The notes under the pieces are model-generated. The model worked only from the letters and a program-made list of their open reading frames with translations. It was not told the DNA's origin and made no database searches. 64,000 bases of DNA from Bacillota bacterium (GTDB taxonomy: Bacteria; Bacillota; Clostridia; Christensenellales; Aristaeellaceae), in NCBI GenBank assembly GCA_023436585.1, contig JAEZIN010000033.1, positions 52,267-116,266 on the forward strand. Reading direction: 5' to 3'. Shown piece after piece: positions 17,811 to 27,232 of this stretch. The first letter of the stretch is position 1. Each line of letters begins with the position of its first letter. Position numbers and translations under genes: made by a program.

Positions 17811-17827
17811 GTATTTGCAGCTCCTCT

Positions 17828-19618
17828 TTACAGCTCGTACGGCAATGTGATGGTCACCTTTGTGCCGGCGTCCTCCCGGCTTTGAAAGCTTAGGCCAAAG
17901 CCGCCGCCATAGGCCAATTGAATTCTGGAGTGGACGTTTGTCACGCCGATGCTCATCCGTTCCGTGGAGATAATGCTCCGCTTTTTCTGGTTCAGGCTGG
18001 TTTCCAGCTCCTCCAGGCGGATGGGGGCCATTCCCTTGCCGTTGTCCTCCACGCATATGACCAGCCGGTCACCGCTTCTTGCGGCGGATATGGTGAGCAG
18101 GCCTCCCTTTTTCTTTCCCCGAAAGGCGTGGGTGAAGGCGTTTTCCGCAATGGGCTGGAGAATGAATTTCAGAATCCTGCATTTTTCCAGCTCTTTGGGC
18201 ACATCGTACGTAACCTCGAAGGCGTTGTCAAACCGTATCTGCTGTATGGAAACATAATTGCGTATGTGCGCAAGCTCGTCCGCCAGGGTTACAAATTCCT
18301 TTCTGCCGATATTGATGCTGTAGCGGAACATATCGCTAAGATTCTGGCTGATGGTACAGATTTCAGTGCTCCCGTACATGGCGCCTATGGCGTTTACGGC
18401 CTCCAGGGTGTTGTACAGAAAATGCGGGTTGATTTGGGCCTGCAGGGCATTGAGCTCCGCTTCCCGCCGCTCCAGCTTTTGCACGTAATTTTCATCAATC
18501 TGCCGGCGGAGCTTATCTACCATTTGATTGAAATGTTTGTCCACCAGGCTGATTTCGTCCCTCCCCGGCATCACCTCGGTGATTTCCAGGTTTCCTTCCT
18601 CCACACGGTTCATTTTATGGATAAGCTGCCTGATCCTTCTGGAGAAGAGGTAGGAGAAAACCCCCGTCAGCCCCAGCAGCACGACGAGCAGCACGGCGCT
18701 TACCAAAAGCACCTGAACCGTCATCGCGTTGACTTCCGACTCGATTTCATCAAAGGGAAAAACGAAGAAGGCGAGCCAGCCGTACGCCGCGGCGCTTTTT
18801 AAGGCAACAATCTTCTGCGAGCCTTGAAATTTTATTTGACTGTTCCAGCCCGCCGCGTTTTTTTCCTGATACAGCCCCCAAACGCTGTTTGGGTCTATAC
18901 CCCCGGAGAGGCTGCCGGAAAGTAGCTGGCCGTCGCTGCTAAAAAGCAGGATGGCATCACAGTTGACCCGCGCCATCATCTCATTGACGCCAAACATCTT
19001 TTCCGCGTCGATGTCCAGCTTGACAATTCCCAGCTTTTCCGCAAAACGCTGTCCGTTGAGATTGAAGATGGGTTTTGTAAACGATATGATCTGCCTTTTC
19101 AGCCCCTCGGTGACATAGGTAAACTGCCGGCCCTTCTCGCTGCTGTTTAGCAACTCCTCATACCAGGGCTCTCCCTTGACCCTGCTTAGGCTGCTGATGT
19201 ACCTGCCGTCGCTGGGAAAACCCTCGCTGTACGCGTAAATCTTCAGCGAATGAATCTCATTGAGGTTTTTCCCGAAAATCAAGGACTCCACTTCGTCGGT
19301 GATCTGCTCGCCCACTGTAACGGTATCAGAAGCTTTACGGGATTGCTGGTCCAAAAACACCTTTTGGATGGTTTTGTCCAAAACGATATTCTCCAAGAGG
19401 TTCTGGTATATCTCCAGCTTGTAGCTGATGTTGTCGGTATACTGGCTGACGATCTGCTCGTATGAAAAGCCGATTTCTTCTTCAATGATATCTTCAAACC
19501 GTTGATTGAACATGATCCCAAGAAACAAAATGGGAATGATGACCACAAGCATCATCATATAAAAAAGCTTGTGGGATAATTTCGTGTCGTAGCTGAACCG
19601 CTTCAATAATGACATCAT
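17828..19618 (-). CDS. sensor histidine kinase, YesM type
   Basis: A 596-residue membrane kinase. A transmembrane helix (LFYMMMLVVIIPILFLGIMF) begins at about residue 18, an extracellular sensing region of about 260 residues follows, then a second membrane helix (VLLVSAVLLVVLLGLTGVF), a HAMP-like linker (RIRQLIHKMNRVEEGNLEI), the His_kinase domain with the phospho-acceptor histidine in QINPHFLYNTLEAV, and an ATPase domain with the N box at PIAENAFTHAF and G box at CVEDNGKGM. It pairs with the response regulator gene 17 bases downstream. The extracellular domain probably senses an external sugar or the loaded binding protein. Confidence 0.93.
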   Translation of the reverse strand: MMSLLKRFSYDTKLSHKLFYMMMLVVIIPILFLGIMFNQRFEDIIEEEIGFSYEQIVSQYTDNISYKLEIYQNLLENIVLDKTIQKVFLDQQSRKASDTVTVGEQITDEVESLIFGKNLNEIHSLKIYAYSEGFPSDGRYISSLSRVKGEPWYEELLNSSEKGRQFTYVTEGLKRQIISFTKPIFNLNGQRFAEKLGIVKLDIDAEKMFGVNEMMARVNCDAILLFSSDGQLLSGSLSGGIDPNSVWGLYQEKNAAGWNSQIKFQGSQKIVALKSAAAYGWLAFFVFPFDEIESEVNAMTVQVLLVSAVLLVVLLGLTGVFSYLFSRRIRQLIHKMNRVEEGNLEITEVMPGRDEISLVDKHFNQMVDKLRRQIDENYVQKLERREAELNALQAQINPHFLYNTLEAVNAIGAMYGSTEICTISQNLSDMFRYSINIGRKEFVTLADELAHIRNYVSIQQIRFDNAFEVTYDVPKELEKCRILKFILQPIAENAFTHAFRGKKKGGLLTISAARSGDRLVICVEDNGKGMAPIRLEELETSLNQKKRSIISTERMSIGVTNVHSRIQLAYGGGFGLSFQSREDAGTKVTITLPYEL

Positions 19619-19750
19619 AGCCTGTTTTCCTTACTCATGCGCGTAATCTCCCTTGCGGTGGCTTATGGGTCCCGGCAAAATACAAGGCTGGCAATGCCAA
19701 ACAATCGCACATGCTGTCTATGCGCGATGTATGGGATGTTTTCCTTGGCT

Positions 19751-19777
19751 CCGAAAGCGTTTGCTAAGTATATTATA
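19751..19777 (-). promoter_or_regulatory. probable promoter and operator of the sensor/regulator genes
   Basis: On the minus strand, TATAAT (19777-19772) is followed about ten bases on by AAACGCTTTC (19762-19753), a LacI/CcpA-like half-palindromic core. The layout (-10 box, then operator over the start point) is the same as at the aldo/keto reductase promoter. No good -35 box is seen. On the plus strand TTGGCT (19745-19750), 18 bases, TATATT (19769-19774) could serve the divergent mannosidase gene, with the operator in its spacer; this is weaker. Confidence 0.5.
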
Positions 19778-19866
19778 CAGAAAACAAAAGAAATGGCCAT
19801 TTACGATCATGCGCGCATATGGCTATAATCATATTGGGCGTATTGGTGCCAGCGGCTGTTAGGGAG

Positions 19867-19926
19867 GGGAAAGCTCCCTGCAGCTTTTCCGGTCGGTTGT
19901 TATAGTAAAAATTATAGCAACACCGG
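19867..19926 (+). promoter_or_regulatory. two adjacent inverted repeats upstream of the divergent GH38 gene
   Basis: GGGAAAGCT pairs with AGCTTTTCC (within 19867-19890, one mismatch). Right after it CCGGT (19889-19893) plus GTTGTTATA (19896-19904) pair with TATAGCAAC (19913-19921) plus ACCGG (19922-19926). They end 61 bases before the GH38 start. No T tract follows, so these look like leader structures or an operator rather than a terminator. Apart from these and the promoter above, the 369-base gap 19619-19987 shows nothing else I can name. Confidence 0.45.
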
Positions 19927-19987
19927 TTTGATCTTGTCAACCAGGTGCCAATACAAGGCAGGCTTGCGGCAAACGGGAGGATTGTTT

Positions 19988-22312
19988 ATGGCATACCGCA
20001 TCTACTTGATTTACCATTCGCACATTGACATCGGCTATACCGAGCGCCAGGAGCTCATCTCCTCCCATCAGGCTGATTTTATCAGCCAGGCCGTGGCGTG
20101 CGTGCTTTCGCAAGCGCAGGCGCATCGGAGCGGCAGGGACCGCTTCCGTTTTACATCCGACGGGTTTTGGGCCATTGAGCAATACCTCGAAAAATATGGG
20201 GAGGCAGGCAGGCAGCGGCTGCTCAAGGCCATTCAAACAGGCGACTTTGAGCTGAATGCCTGCTACTTTCACCTTGCGGATATTTTGAACCTTGCGAACC
20301 TGAACCGCAGCCTGGACTATGCCCAGGATTTTTCCAAGGAAAACGGCTGGGGTCCGGTAAAGGTGGCCATGGCATCGGATATCAACGGCTTTTCCTGGGG
20401 TTTTTCCGATTGTCTGTATGAGCATGGCGTGCGGTATCTTGCCACCAATATCAATTCTCACCACGGCGGCCCCGCCTTTGGCAAGGCGCTTGTGCCTTTT
20501 TATTGGAAAACCCCCAAGGGCAGCCGGCTGCTGGTGTGGAACGGCCTTACTTACCATAAAGCCAACCTGCTGGGGCTGATACCAGGCCTGGCTGTGGTGG
20601 GCGATCCGGGGATTCCGGGCATGACCCGGGGCGAGATGAAAAGCATCAAAATCACTGGCATAGACGATTACGCGGCTTCCCAGCTTTTTGATATGGTTAA
20701 AGGCCTGAAGCGGGAGGGGTATCCGTACGATTTTCTGCCCATCATGGGGTCGGGGCTGTATACCGACAACAGCCCTGCCGGAGACGCCCATTGCGGGCTC
20801 ATACGGCAATGGAATGAACGGTATGGCGATCAAATTGAAATTGTCACCGCCACGCTGGGCGAGTTTTTTGCACACCTTGAGCGGCAGGCGGACATTCCGG
20901 AATACGCGGGAGAATGGACGGACTGGTGGACGGACGGCGTGATGAGCACACCCCAGCCCCTGCGCCTGTTCAGGAACGCGCAGCGCACCCAAAGCCTTAT
21001 TGAAAGGCTTGCCGGAAACGGCGCCAGCGTCTCTTCTGCCCAACTGGATGCCATCACCAGGAACCTGCTGCATTACGCGGAGCATACCTGGGGGCACTCC
21101 GCCTCCTACTATTCGCCCTGCAATTTGCTGGTGCAGCAGCTGGAATACCGGAAGGCCAAATACGCGGTGGATGCCGATATTGCCGCCAGCTCCTTGCTGG
21201 ACCAGGTTGTAAGGCAGCTGGGGGGCGGGGAGTTTACCACAAAGAGGCCTTTTGAATATATCGTGATCAACCCGCTGGACAGGCCGGTGAAAATGGCGGC
21301 CTATCTGCCCATAGACGATTGGGAGGCCGGGCTGTTTGCGGACGGTGTCCAGGTGCTGGATGGAGAGCTTTCCCTGCCTGCGCAGACAACAAGGACGCTC
21401 CGCGGTCTTTTTGCCGTCGTGGTGGTCAGCCTTTTGCCCAGGGAACGCAAGCAGTTGAGCGTCCGCCCCGGTTTGAGTCATGCTGAAAACCGCGTGGGGG
21501 AAGCGGAGGGCATTTTCGAGAATGATTTTTACCGCCTTCGCTACAGCAGGGCTGATGGAATCGTATCCTGGGTGAACAAGCTTGCCCAAAGCGAGATGCT
21601 GGCGGACGGCGCATTCAGGCTGGGGCAGCCCTTGTACCAGGTTTTCCCCGGCGGGAACAGGAGCGACGCCGCGGGGTTCGGGTACGGATCAAGAAAAATA
21701 CCGGAGCAGAAAACATATGCGGGCGAATTGTTGGAAATGAAGCTTGTGGAACACGGCCCCGTGTTTGCCGTACTGGAAGCGACGTATCAGCTTCCCTCCG
21801 TGCTGCGCTGCCGTGTGCAATATCAAATGTATTACGATCTTCCCCAGATAGAAATGCGCGCGGAAGTCATCAAGAATCTGGTATTGGACCCGGAAGGGCT
21901 GTATGTGGCGCTGCCTTTTCAAATGCAGAATGCCCAATGGCATTTGGACAAACCCGGTTCCTTTGAAAGGCCCAGCACGCAACTGCCCGGCACCTGCAGC
22001 GACTATTTTCCGCTGCACCGGGGGCTGGCGCTGGCCGGTTCCCAAGGGGGCGTGGCCATTAATACATTGGATGCCCCGCTTATGATGATTGGCGGCCTGA
22101 AGCTGTGGCATTACTCCACCAAGGCGGAGGACACCGGCACCGCCTATTCCTGGCTTATGAACAACAAGTGGGAAACCAATTTCAAGGCGGAATGCTCCGG
22201 CTGCCACGAAAGCAGGTATGTGCTGGAGCCCTTTGGACCTACGGGGAACGATGAAGATATCCTGTTCCTGCTGGACAAAAACGACATGGGCATACTGGCT
22301 TTGCGCAAATAA
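19988..22312 (+). CDS. GH38-type alpha-mannosidase (divergent gene)
   Basis: A 774-residue protein starting MAYRIYLIYHSHIDIGYTE, with the GH38 metal motif at H12/D14 and the nucleophile block ASDINGFSWGF, D131 being the expected catalytic aspartate. The later GEWTDWWTDGVMSTP and HYAEHTWGHSAS blocks match the mannosidase at 5885-8272 closely, so they are paralogues. The ATG at 19988 has a GGGAGG site 7 bases upstream. No signal peptide is seen. The gene stands alone, divergent from the YesMN pair and followed by a strong terminator, so it may belong to the same regulon as the mannosidase operon but be controlled separately. Confidence 0.9.
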   Translation: MAYRIYLIYHSHIDIGYTERQELISSHQADFISQAVACVLSQAQAHRSGRDRFRFTSDGFWAIEQYLEKYGEAGRQRLLKAIQTGDFELNACYFHLADILNLANLNRSLDYAQDFSKENGWGPVKVAMASDINGFSWGFSDCLYEHGVRYLATNINSHHGGPAFGKALVPFYWKTPKGSRLLVWNGLTYHKANLLGLIPGLAVVGDPGIPGMTRGEMKSIKITGIDDYAASQLFDMVKGLKREGYPYDFLPIMGSGLYTDNSPAGDAHCGLIRQWNERYGDQIEIVTATLGEFFAHLERQADIPEYAGEWTDWWTDGVMSTPQPLRLFRNAQRTQSLIERLAGNGASVSSAQLDAITRNLLHYAEHTWGHSASYYSPCNLLVQQLEYRKAKYAVDADIAASSLLDQVVRQLGGGEFTTKRPFEYIVINPLDRPVKMAAYLPIDDWEAGLFADGVQVLDGELSLPAQTTRTLRGLFAVVVVSLLPRERKQLSVRPGLSHAENRVGEAEGIFENDFYRLRYSRADGIVSWVNKLAQSEMLADGAFRLGQPLYQVFPGGNRSDAAGFGYGSRKIPEQKTYAGELLEMKLVEHGPVFAVLEATYQLPSVLRCRVQYQMYYDLPQIEMRAEVIKNLVLDPEGLYVALPFQMQNAQWHLDKPGSFERPSTQLPGTCSDYFPLHRGLALAGSQGGVAINTLDAPLMMIGGLKLWHYSTKAEDTGTAYSWLMNNKWETNFKAECSGCHESRYVLEPFGPTGNDEDILFLLDKNDMGILALRK

Positions 22313-22392
22313 GCGGCTGCTTCCAGTTTGCCGGTACTTGCAGCTCCTCATATTTCATGGCGGATGTGCCAAAGGTATTGTTGATTCCCGGC

Positions 22393-22429
22393 AGAGCCGC
22401 AGGCTTTATTCGCCTGTGGCTCTTTTTTT
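22393..22429 (+). terminator. rho-independent terminator after the GH38 gene
   Basis: AGAGCCGCAGGC (22393-22404) pairs with GCCTGTGGCTCT (22412-22423), one G-T pair inside a 12-base stem, followed by a run of seven T residues. It separates the lone GH38 gene from the long operon downstream. The gap 22313-22730 otherwise holds only the promoter of that operon. Confidence 0.92.
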
Positions 22430-22537
22430 CGCTAGTTTCCCGATGGATTTTGTTTTGATGACAGACCGTACACAGCGCACGCATGGCCAAATGTGCTATT
22501 GACACAAAATACCGATCCTTTTTTATGTGATTGTAAC

Positions 22538-22566
22538 TTGATAATCCTGCCGGTCCACCTTATACT
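22538..22566 (+). promoter_or_regulatory. sigma-A promoter of the long FdrA/DUF1116 operon
   Basis: TTGATA (22538-22543), a 17-base spacer and TATACT (22561-22566). Transcription would begin near 22573, giving a leader of about 158 bases before the substrate-binding protein gene. No other convincing promoter is seen between here and 46.1 kb, and most intergenic gaps are short, so this probably drives the whole run. Confidence 0.7.
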
Positions 22567-22730
22567 AAATACAAAGATTGTCTTCGGAAACGAAGATATG
22601 CGGTAAACAGAAAAAAACTGTTGAGCAGAAACTCATTCAATTCATTGGCTGTTCAACGGTGTGTTTTCTATACCCAGACCGCAGTCTTCTTTGCCGGAGC
22701 AACAACATTTGTGAATGGAGAGGTAAACAA

Positions 22731-24263
22731 ATGAAACACTCAAGGCTGATCGCTCTACTGATGGCCCTGCTGATGCTGCTGGGCGCTATCCCGGCTCAGG
22801 CGGAAGCAAAGACAAGCGTTGTAGTCGGCGCGGCTGCCGAACCCAACGCCTTCTTCGTCTGCCACAGCACAAAGGGAACGAACATGGATGAGGTTCCGAT
22901 CATCCACAACATCTATGACTCCCTGATCAAGCGCAACTTCGACGGCTCGTATGAAGGACTTCTGGCCACGGAATGGAGCGTATCCGAGGATGGTTTGGCG
23001 TATACGCTGAAGATCCGCCAGGGCGTCAAGTTCAGCGACGGCAGCGACATGACGGTGGACGACGTGGTGTTTTCCATGAACTACACCGCCAGCACCAAGG
23101 GCGGCAAAACGCAGCTGACCAACTATGACCGCTGCGAAAAAGTGGATGACCAGACCGTGGTGATCTATTTGACCTCTCCCTTCGGCGGCTTTATCAATGC
23201 TCTGTGCAACCGCTATGCCTTGATTTACAGCAAAGCCTACTTTGAAAAGGTCGGCGAGGACGGCTACGATGCCGCGCCTATCGGCACGGGTGCCTACAAG
23301 TTTGTAGAGTACGTATCCGGCGACCATACCACCCTCACCGCCAACGAATTCTATTGGGGCGAGAAGCCGGCCATCAAGGATGTTACCTTCCGCGTGATGT
23401 CCGACGTGAACACCCAGATGATCGCCTTGGAAAACGGCGAAATCGACGTGCTGCTCAACGCCAACATCACCCCCCTCATGCAGCTTGACCCCAACGGCAA
23501 AGTTACCTACAAAACGGCGTCTGCCGCTACCTTCAGCAACCTGCAGTTCAACCTGAAGGCCAGCCAACCCACCGCCGATCTCAATCTCCGCCTTGCCATC
23601 GCCCATGCCATTAATAAAGAAGAAGTCAACATCGGCACCAACGAAGGCCTGGCCGAAATCGGCGACATCCAGATGCCGTTCTTCTTTAATGCCCGCCCCG
23701 CGCCCGGCACCTACAGGGCCATCGATTTCAACCTGGACAAAGCCAAGGAATACCTGGCCAAATCCAACTACAAGGGCGAAGAAGTCAAAATCGTCTGCGT
23801 CTCCGGCACCAAGGCCGAAATGGCCTGCCAGATCGTTCAGGGCCAGCTCATCAACCTGGGCATCAACGCCACCCTGGCCGCCGTCGATGCGCCCACCTAT
23901 GACGATTATTTGAAGAACAGCGGCGAGTTCTGCATGAACATGCGCGCTTCCTCCTCCTCGCTGATGGACTGCGACGCCTACTACTTCACCTATGACAAAG
24001 ACAATCTCTCCATGACGTATGACCGCGGCCTGGGCGAAGAGCTGGACAACAAGCTCACCGAGCTCGTCCGCGCCGGCCGTTTCGAGCCCAACAACGAAAA
24101 GCGCACGGCGATTTATACCGAGATCGCCAACCTGGTTACCGACAATGGCCTTGCCACCTGCCTGTACTATGACCTGAACGTCGTTGCCTTCAACAAGGAC
24201 ATCAAAGGCGTAGAACCCGGCGCGCTTGTGGGCATGTACTACTTCAGCGATTGGGCCTGGTAA
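22731..24263 (+). CDS. ABC transporter substrate-binding protein, family 5 (peptide/oligosaccharide type)
   Basis: A 510-residue SBP_bac_5 protein. The signal peptide (MKHSRLIALLMALLMLLGAI, cleavage likely after PAQA) has no lipobox cysteine. The mature protein shows the family blocks YDSLIKRNFDGSYEGLLATEW, TLKIRQGVKFSDGSDMT and GTGAYKFVEY. A GGAGAGG site precedes the ATG. It is followed by two permeases and two ATPases of Dpp/Opp type. Family 5 proteins bind peptides, nickel chelates or oligosaccharides; the enzymes downstream suggest a sugar-derived or small acidic ligand rather than a peptide, but the sequence does not show which. Confidence 0.92.
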   Translation: MKHSRLIALLMALLMLLGAIPAQAEAKTSVVVGAAAEPNAFFVCHSTKGTNMDEVPIIHNIYDSLIKRNFDGSYEGLLATEWSVSEDGLAYTLKIRQGVKFSDGSDMTVDDVVFSMNYTASTKGGKTQLTNYDRCEKVDDQTVVIYLTSPFGGFINALCNRYALIYSKAYFEKVGEDGYDAAPIGTGAYKFVEYVSGDHTTLTANEFYWGEKPAIKDVTFRVMSDVNTQMIALENGEIDVLLNANITPLMQLDPNGKVTYKTASAATFSNLQFNLKASQPTADLNLRLAIAHAINKEEVNIGTNEGLAEIGDIQMPFFFNARPAPGTYRAIDFNLDKAKEYLAKSNYKGEEVKIVCVSGTKAEMACQIVQGQLINLGINATLAAVDAPTYDDYLKNSGEFCMNMRASSSSLMDCDAYYFTYDKDNLSMTYDRGLGEELDNKLTELVRAGRFEPNNEKRTAIYTEIANLVTDNGLATCLYYDLNVVAFNKDIKGVEPGALVGMYYFSDWAW

Positions 24264-24308
24264 TCGCGGAGTGTAGTCAACGGTCGATGTAGCAAGTAGA
24301 CTGTCCCG

Positions 24309-24348
24309 TAGGGTTAACGACTCCATCCTCATGGGATCGTTAACCCTA
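24309..24348 (+). other. stable hairpin between binding-protein and permease genes
   Basis: Twelve-base perfect arms TAGGGTTAACGA (24309-24320) and TCGTTAACCCTA (24337-24348), with further TCCAT/ATGGGA pairing in the loop. Only a weak T-rich stretch follows. It sits in the 113-base gap after the binding-protein gene and probably sets its expression above that of the rest of the operon. Confidence 0.7.
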
Positions 24349-24376
24349 TCATTTTAACTGCCGCGGAGGGATGCAC

Positions 24377-25300
24377 GTGATAAAATACATCGGTAAGCGC
24401 CTGCTCATGCTGATTCCTGTTGTAATCGGCATCACATTCTTCATTTTTCTGATTCTGTCGGTCGCACCGGGCGACCCTGCCGCAATGCTTGCCGGCGCAG
24501 ATGCTACACCCCAAATGATCGCGGAAAAGAGAGAAGAGCTGGGCTTGAATGATCCTCTTTTGGTGCGGTATGTCACCTACATGGCCAAGGCTGTCACAGG
24601 GGATTTCGGGAATTCATGGTTCAGCGGATTCAACGTAATGAGTGAATTTGTCGGGCGTTTGCCAAACACGCTCCGTTTAGGCATGATGGCCATGGCCATA
24701 TCTGCATTGGTAGGCATTTCCCTGGGCGTTGTGACGGCGGTAAAGCAGTACAGCGGCGTCGATTATGTGACGCTGGCCGTCGCCATGCTGTTTTCCTCCA
24801 TGCCCGCCTTCTGGTTTGGCCTCATGGCGCAAATCTACTTCGCATTAAGGCTCCACTGGCTGCCCGCCACCGGGGCGGATTCATGGATACACTTCATTCT
24901 GCCCGCGGTTACGCTGGCCGCTGCGCAATTGGCGGGCCAGGTCCGTATGACGCGAAGCTCCATGCTGGATGTCATCAAACAGGATTATGTCCGCACAGCC
25001 CGGGCCAAGGGCTGCACGGAAAAGCGCATTGTGCTCCACCACGTCATGCGCAACGGCATGCTGCCTGTCGTTACGGGCCTGGGCATGTCCTTTGCCAACC
25101 TGCTGGGCGGGGCCATCGTGACAGAGAGCGTCTTTTCCATACCGGGTGTCGCGTCGCTGATGATCAACGCCGTCAAGATCCGCGATGTTCCCGTGGTGAT
25201 GGGCATTTTGTTCGTGATCTCCATCTTTGTTGGCGTGGTGAACCTGTGCGTCGACCTGCTGTACGGTTTGATCGACCCGCGTGTCAAATTTGGCCGATAA
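24377..25300 (+). CDS. ABC transporter permease, DppB/OppB type
   Basis: A 307-residue inner-membrane permease starting MIKYIGKRLLMLIPVVIGIT, with the family segment APGDPAAMLAG and the ATPase-docking loop RTARAKGCTEKRIVLHHVMRN. I choose the GTG at 24377: the GGAGG site (24365-24369) is 7 bases away from it but only 1 base from the ATG at 24371, and DppB proteins begin at MIKY. It forms the pore with the DppC-type protein encoded next. Confidence 0.93.
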   Translation: MIKYIGKRLLMLIPVVIGITFFIFLILSVAPGDPAAMLAGADATPQMIAEKREELGLNDPLLVRYVTYMAKAVTGDFGNSWFSGFNVMSEFVGRLPNTLRLGMMAMAISALVGISLGVVTAVKQYSGVDYVTLAVAMLFSSMPAFWFGLMAQIYFALRLHWLPATGADSWIHFILPAVTLAAAQLAGQVRMTRSSMLDVIKQDYVRTARAKGCTEKRIVLHHVMRNGMLPVVTGLGMSFANLLGGAIVTESVFSIPGVASLMINAVKIRDVPVVMGILFVISIFVGVVNLCVDLLYGLIDPRVKFGR

Positions 25301-25319
25301 GCCAGGAATGGAGTGTGTT

Positions 25320-26240
25320 ATGTTGAAAGCGGAAGTCAGAAAAAAGAAGAAGTTCAGTCTCGAAGGCAAGTCGCAGCTGAGCCTGATCATCTTTCGGTTC
25401 AAGAAAAACAAGCTGGCCATCGTCGGCCTGGGGATCCTGCTGATACTGGCGGCCCTCTGCCTGAGCGCTTCGCTGTGGCTGCCATACGAAAAGGTGTACC
25501 AGCAAAGCATGCTCAATAGGTTCAAGGCCCCAGGAACCGTTGTGACGGGCGCCAACGGCGCCACGACGCTCTACCTTCTGGGCTCCGACCAGTTGGGCCG
25601 CGACCTGTTCGCGCGCCTCATCTACGGCGGGCAGATTTCCCTGTTCGCGGGCCTTATCTCCGTGGGCATGAGCATGGTCGTGGGAATTGTGCTCGGCGGC
25701 ATCGCGGGGTATGTGGGCGGCAAGGCGGACAATATCATCATGCGCATATGCGATATTTTCATGGCCGTTCCCCAAATGCTCATGGCCATGGCGGTGGTTT
25801 CGGCGCTTGGCCAGGGAACGTTCAAGATGCTTATCGCCCTGTCCATGGGCGGATTCCCCAGGTTCGCAAGAACGGTCCGGGCTTCCATACTGAACCTGCG
25901 CAACCAGGAGTTTGTGGAGGCGGCCAAATGCTGCGGCACCAGCTCCTTCCGCATCCTGTTCAAGCATGTTCTTCCCAACGGCCTGGGCCCGGTGATCGTA
26001 TCGGCCACCCTTGGCCTGGGCGCCACCATCCTGTCCATCGCGTCCCTGGGCTTTCTGGGCATAGGCATCGCCTCTCCCACGCCGGAATGGGGCACGATCC
26101 TTTCCGAAAACCGTTCCAACATTCGCTTCTATCCCTATTTGGGCCTTGTCCCAGGCTTTTTCATCTGCCTGTCGGTTGTGGCGCTGAACTTCGTCGGCGA
26201 CGGCCTGCGTGACGCACTCGACCCCAGAACGAAGTCGTAA
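25320..26240 (+). CDS. ABC transporter permease, DppC/OppC type
   Basis: A 306-residue permease with an N-terminal basic cytoplasmic tail (MLKAEVRKKKKF), a first membrane helix at LAIVGLGILLILAALCLSA, the conserved GSDQLGRDLFARLIYGGQISL block and the docking loop EFVEAAKCCGTSSFRILFKHVLPN. The ATG at 25320 is preceded by GGAG; a longer frame from 25281 would overlap the previous gene by 20 bases. It works with the DppB-type permease. Confidence 0.93.
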   Translation: MLKAEVRKKKKFSLEGKSQLSLIIFRFKKNKLAIVGLGILLILAALCLSASLWLPYEKVYQQSMLNRFKAPGTVVTGANGATTLYLLGSDQLGRDLFARLIYGGQISLFAGLISVGMSMVVGIVLGGIAGYVGGKADNIIMRICDIFMAVPQMLMAMAVVSALGQGTFKMLIALSMGGFPRFARTVRASILNLRNQEFVEAAKCCGTSSFRILFKHVLPNGLGPVIVSATLGLGATILSIASLGFLGIGIASPTPEWGTILSENRSNIRFYPYLGLVPGFFICLSVVALNFVGDGLRDALDPRTKS

Positions 26241-26252
26241 GGAGAGAAAACC

Positions 26253-27230
26253 ATGGGCGAGAAATTGGTGGAAATAAAAGACCTGCACGTAGAGTACAGA
26301 ACGGATACGGATACGGTATATGCCCTAAACGGCATCAACCTGACGATTGATAAGGGCGAGAGCCTGGGCATCGTCGGGGAGACCGGCGCGGGCAAAACGA
26401 CGCTGGCGCTGAGCCTTTTGCGCCTTTTGCCCGACCGGGTGGGCGTCATCACAAAGGGCGCCATCGATTACGACGGGCTGAATGTTTTGACCGCCAGCAA
26501 GAAGGAAATGCTGCAGCTTCGCGGCGCGAAGGTCTCCATGATCTTTCAGGACCCGATGACGGCGCTGAACCCCATTTTAAACGTGGGCGACCAGATTCTG
26601 GAGGTGCTGAGCCTGCATTATCCCGATATGACCACCGCCGAAAAGAACAGGCGCGTGGATGAGATCATGCAGCTGATCGGCATCCCCCCGGCGCGCAAAA
26701 ACGAATATCCCCACCAGTTCAGCGGCGGCATGAAGCAGCGCATCGGCATCGCCATGGCGCTGATCGCGGAACCGGAGCTGCTTTTGGCGGATGAGCCCAC
26801 CACGGCGCTGGATGTGACGATTCAGGCGCAGATCCTCCACCTGATGCGGCAGCTCAAGGAAAAATTCAATTCTGCCATGGTGCTCATTACCCACAACCTG
26901 GGCGTTGTGGCGGAATTTTGTGAAAATGTCGCCATCATCTACGCGGGGGATATCATCGAAAAGGGCACCGTGGAGGATGTGTACTCCTTTAAAAGGAACC
27001 ACCCGTATACAACGGGCCTTTTCAACAGCATCCCCTGCCTCACTTCCTGCACCACCCGCCTTATCCCCATCGCGGGGCACATGGCCGACCCCACCAGCCT
27101 GCCGGTGGGTTGCAAGTTTGCGGAACGGTGCCCGCATTGCATGGACAAATGCAAGGCCGAAGCGCCGCCGGTCTTTACAAACGGCAGCCACAGCATCAAA
27201 TGCTTCCTGTATGAGGAAGGAGAGAAATAA
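26253..27230 (+). CDS. ABC transporter ATP-binding protein, DppD/OppD type
   Basis: A 325-residue ATPase: Walker A GETGAGKTT, Q-loop FQDPMTALNP, ABC signature FSGGMKQRIGIAMAL, Walker B LLLADEPTTALD and the switch histidine in LITHNLG. The C-terminal oligopeptide-type extension has four cysteines (KFAERCPHCMDKCKAEAP) as in OppD/DppD proteins. The start has an AAGGAGAG site. It pairs with the DppF-type ATPase two bases downstream. Confidence 0.95.
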   Translation: MGEKLVEIKDLHVEYRTDTDTVYALNGINLTIDKGESLGIVGETGAGKTTLALSLLRLLPDRVGVITKGAIDYDGLNVLTASKKEMLQLRGAKVSMIFQDPMTALNPILNVGDQILEVLSLHYPDMTTAEKNRRVDEIMQLIGIPPARKNEYPHQFSGGMKQRIGIAMALIAEPELLLADEPTTALDVTIQAQILHLMRQLKEKFNSAMVLITHNLGVVAEFCENVAIIYAGDIIEKGTVEDVYSFKRNHPYTTGLFNSIPCLTSCTTRLIPIAGHMADPTSLPVGCKFAERCPHCMDKCKAEAPPVFTNGSHSIKCFLYEEGEK

Positions 27231-27232
27231 AG

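Noticed and set aside
19751..19764. CcpA cre site upstream of the sensor kinase
   Set aside because: The core AAGCGTTT fits, but the outer T and A positions of the cre consensus do not match, so I only call it a LacI-family-like operator.
22755..24332. 525-residue open frame on the minus strand opposite the family 5 binding protein
   Set aside because: The plus-strand gene has a signal peptide, ribosome site and family motifs; the antisense translation is a valine/aspartate-rich mirror with no motif.
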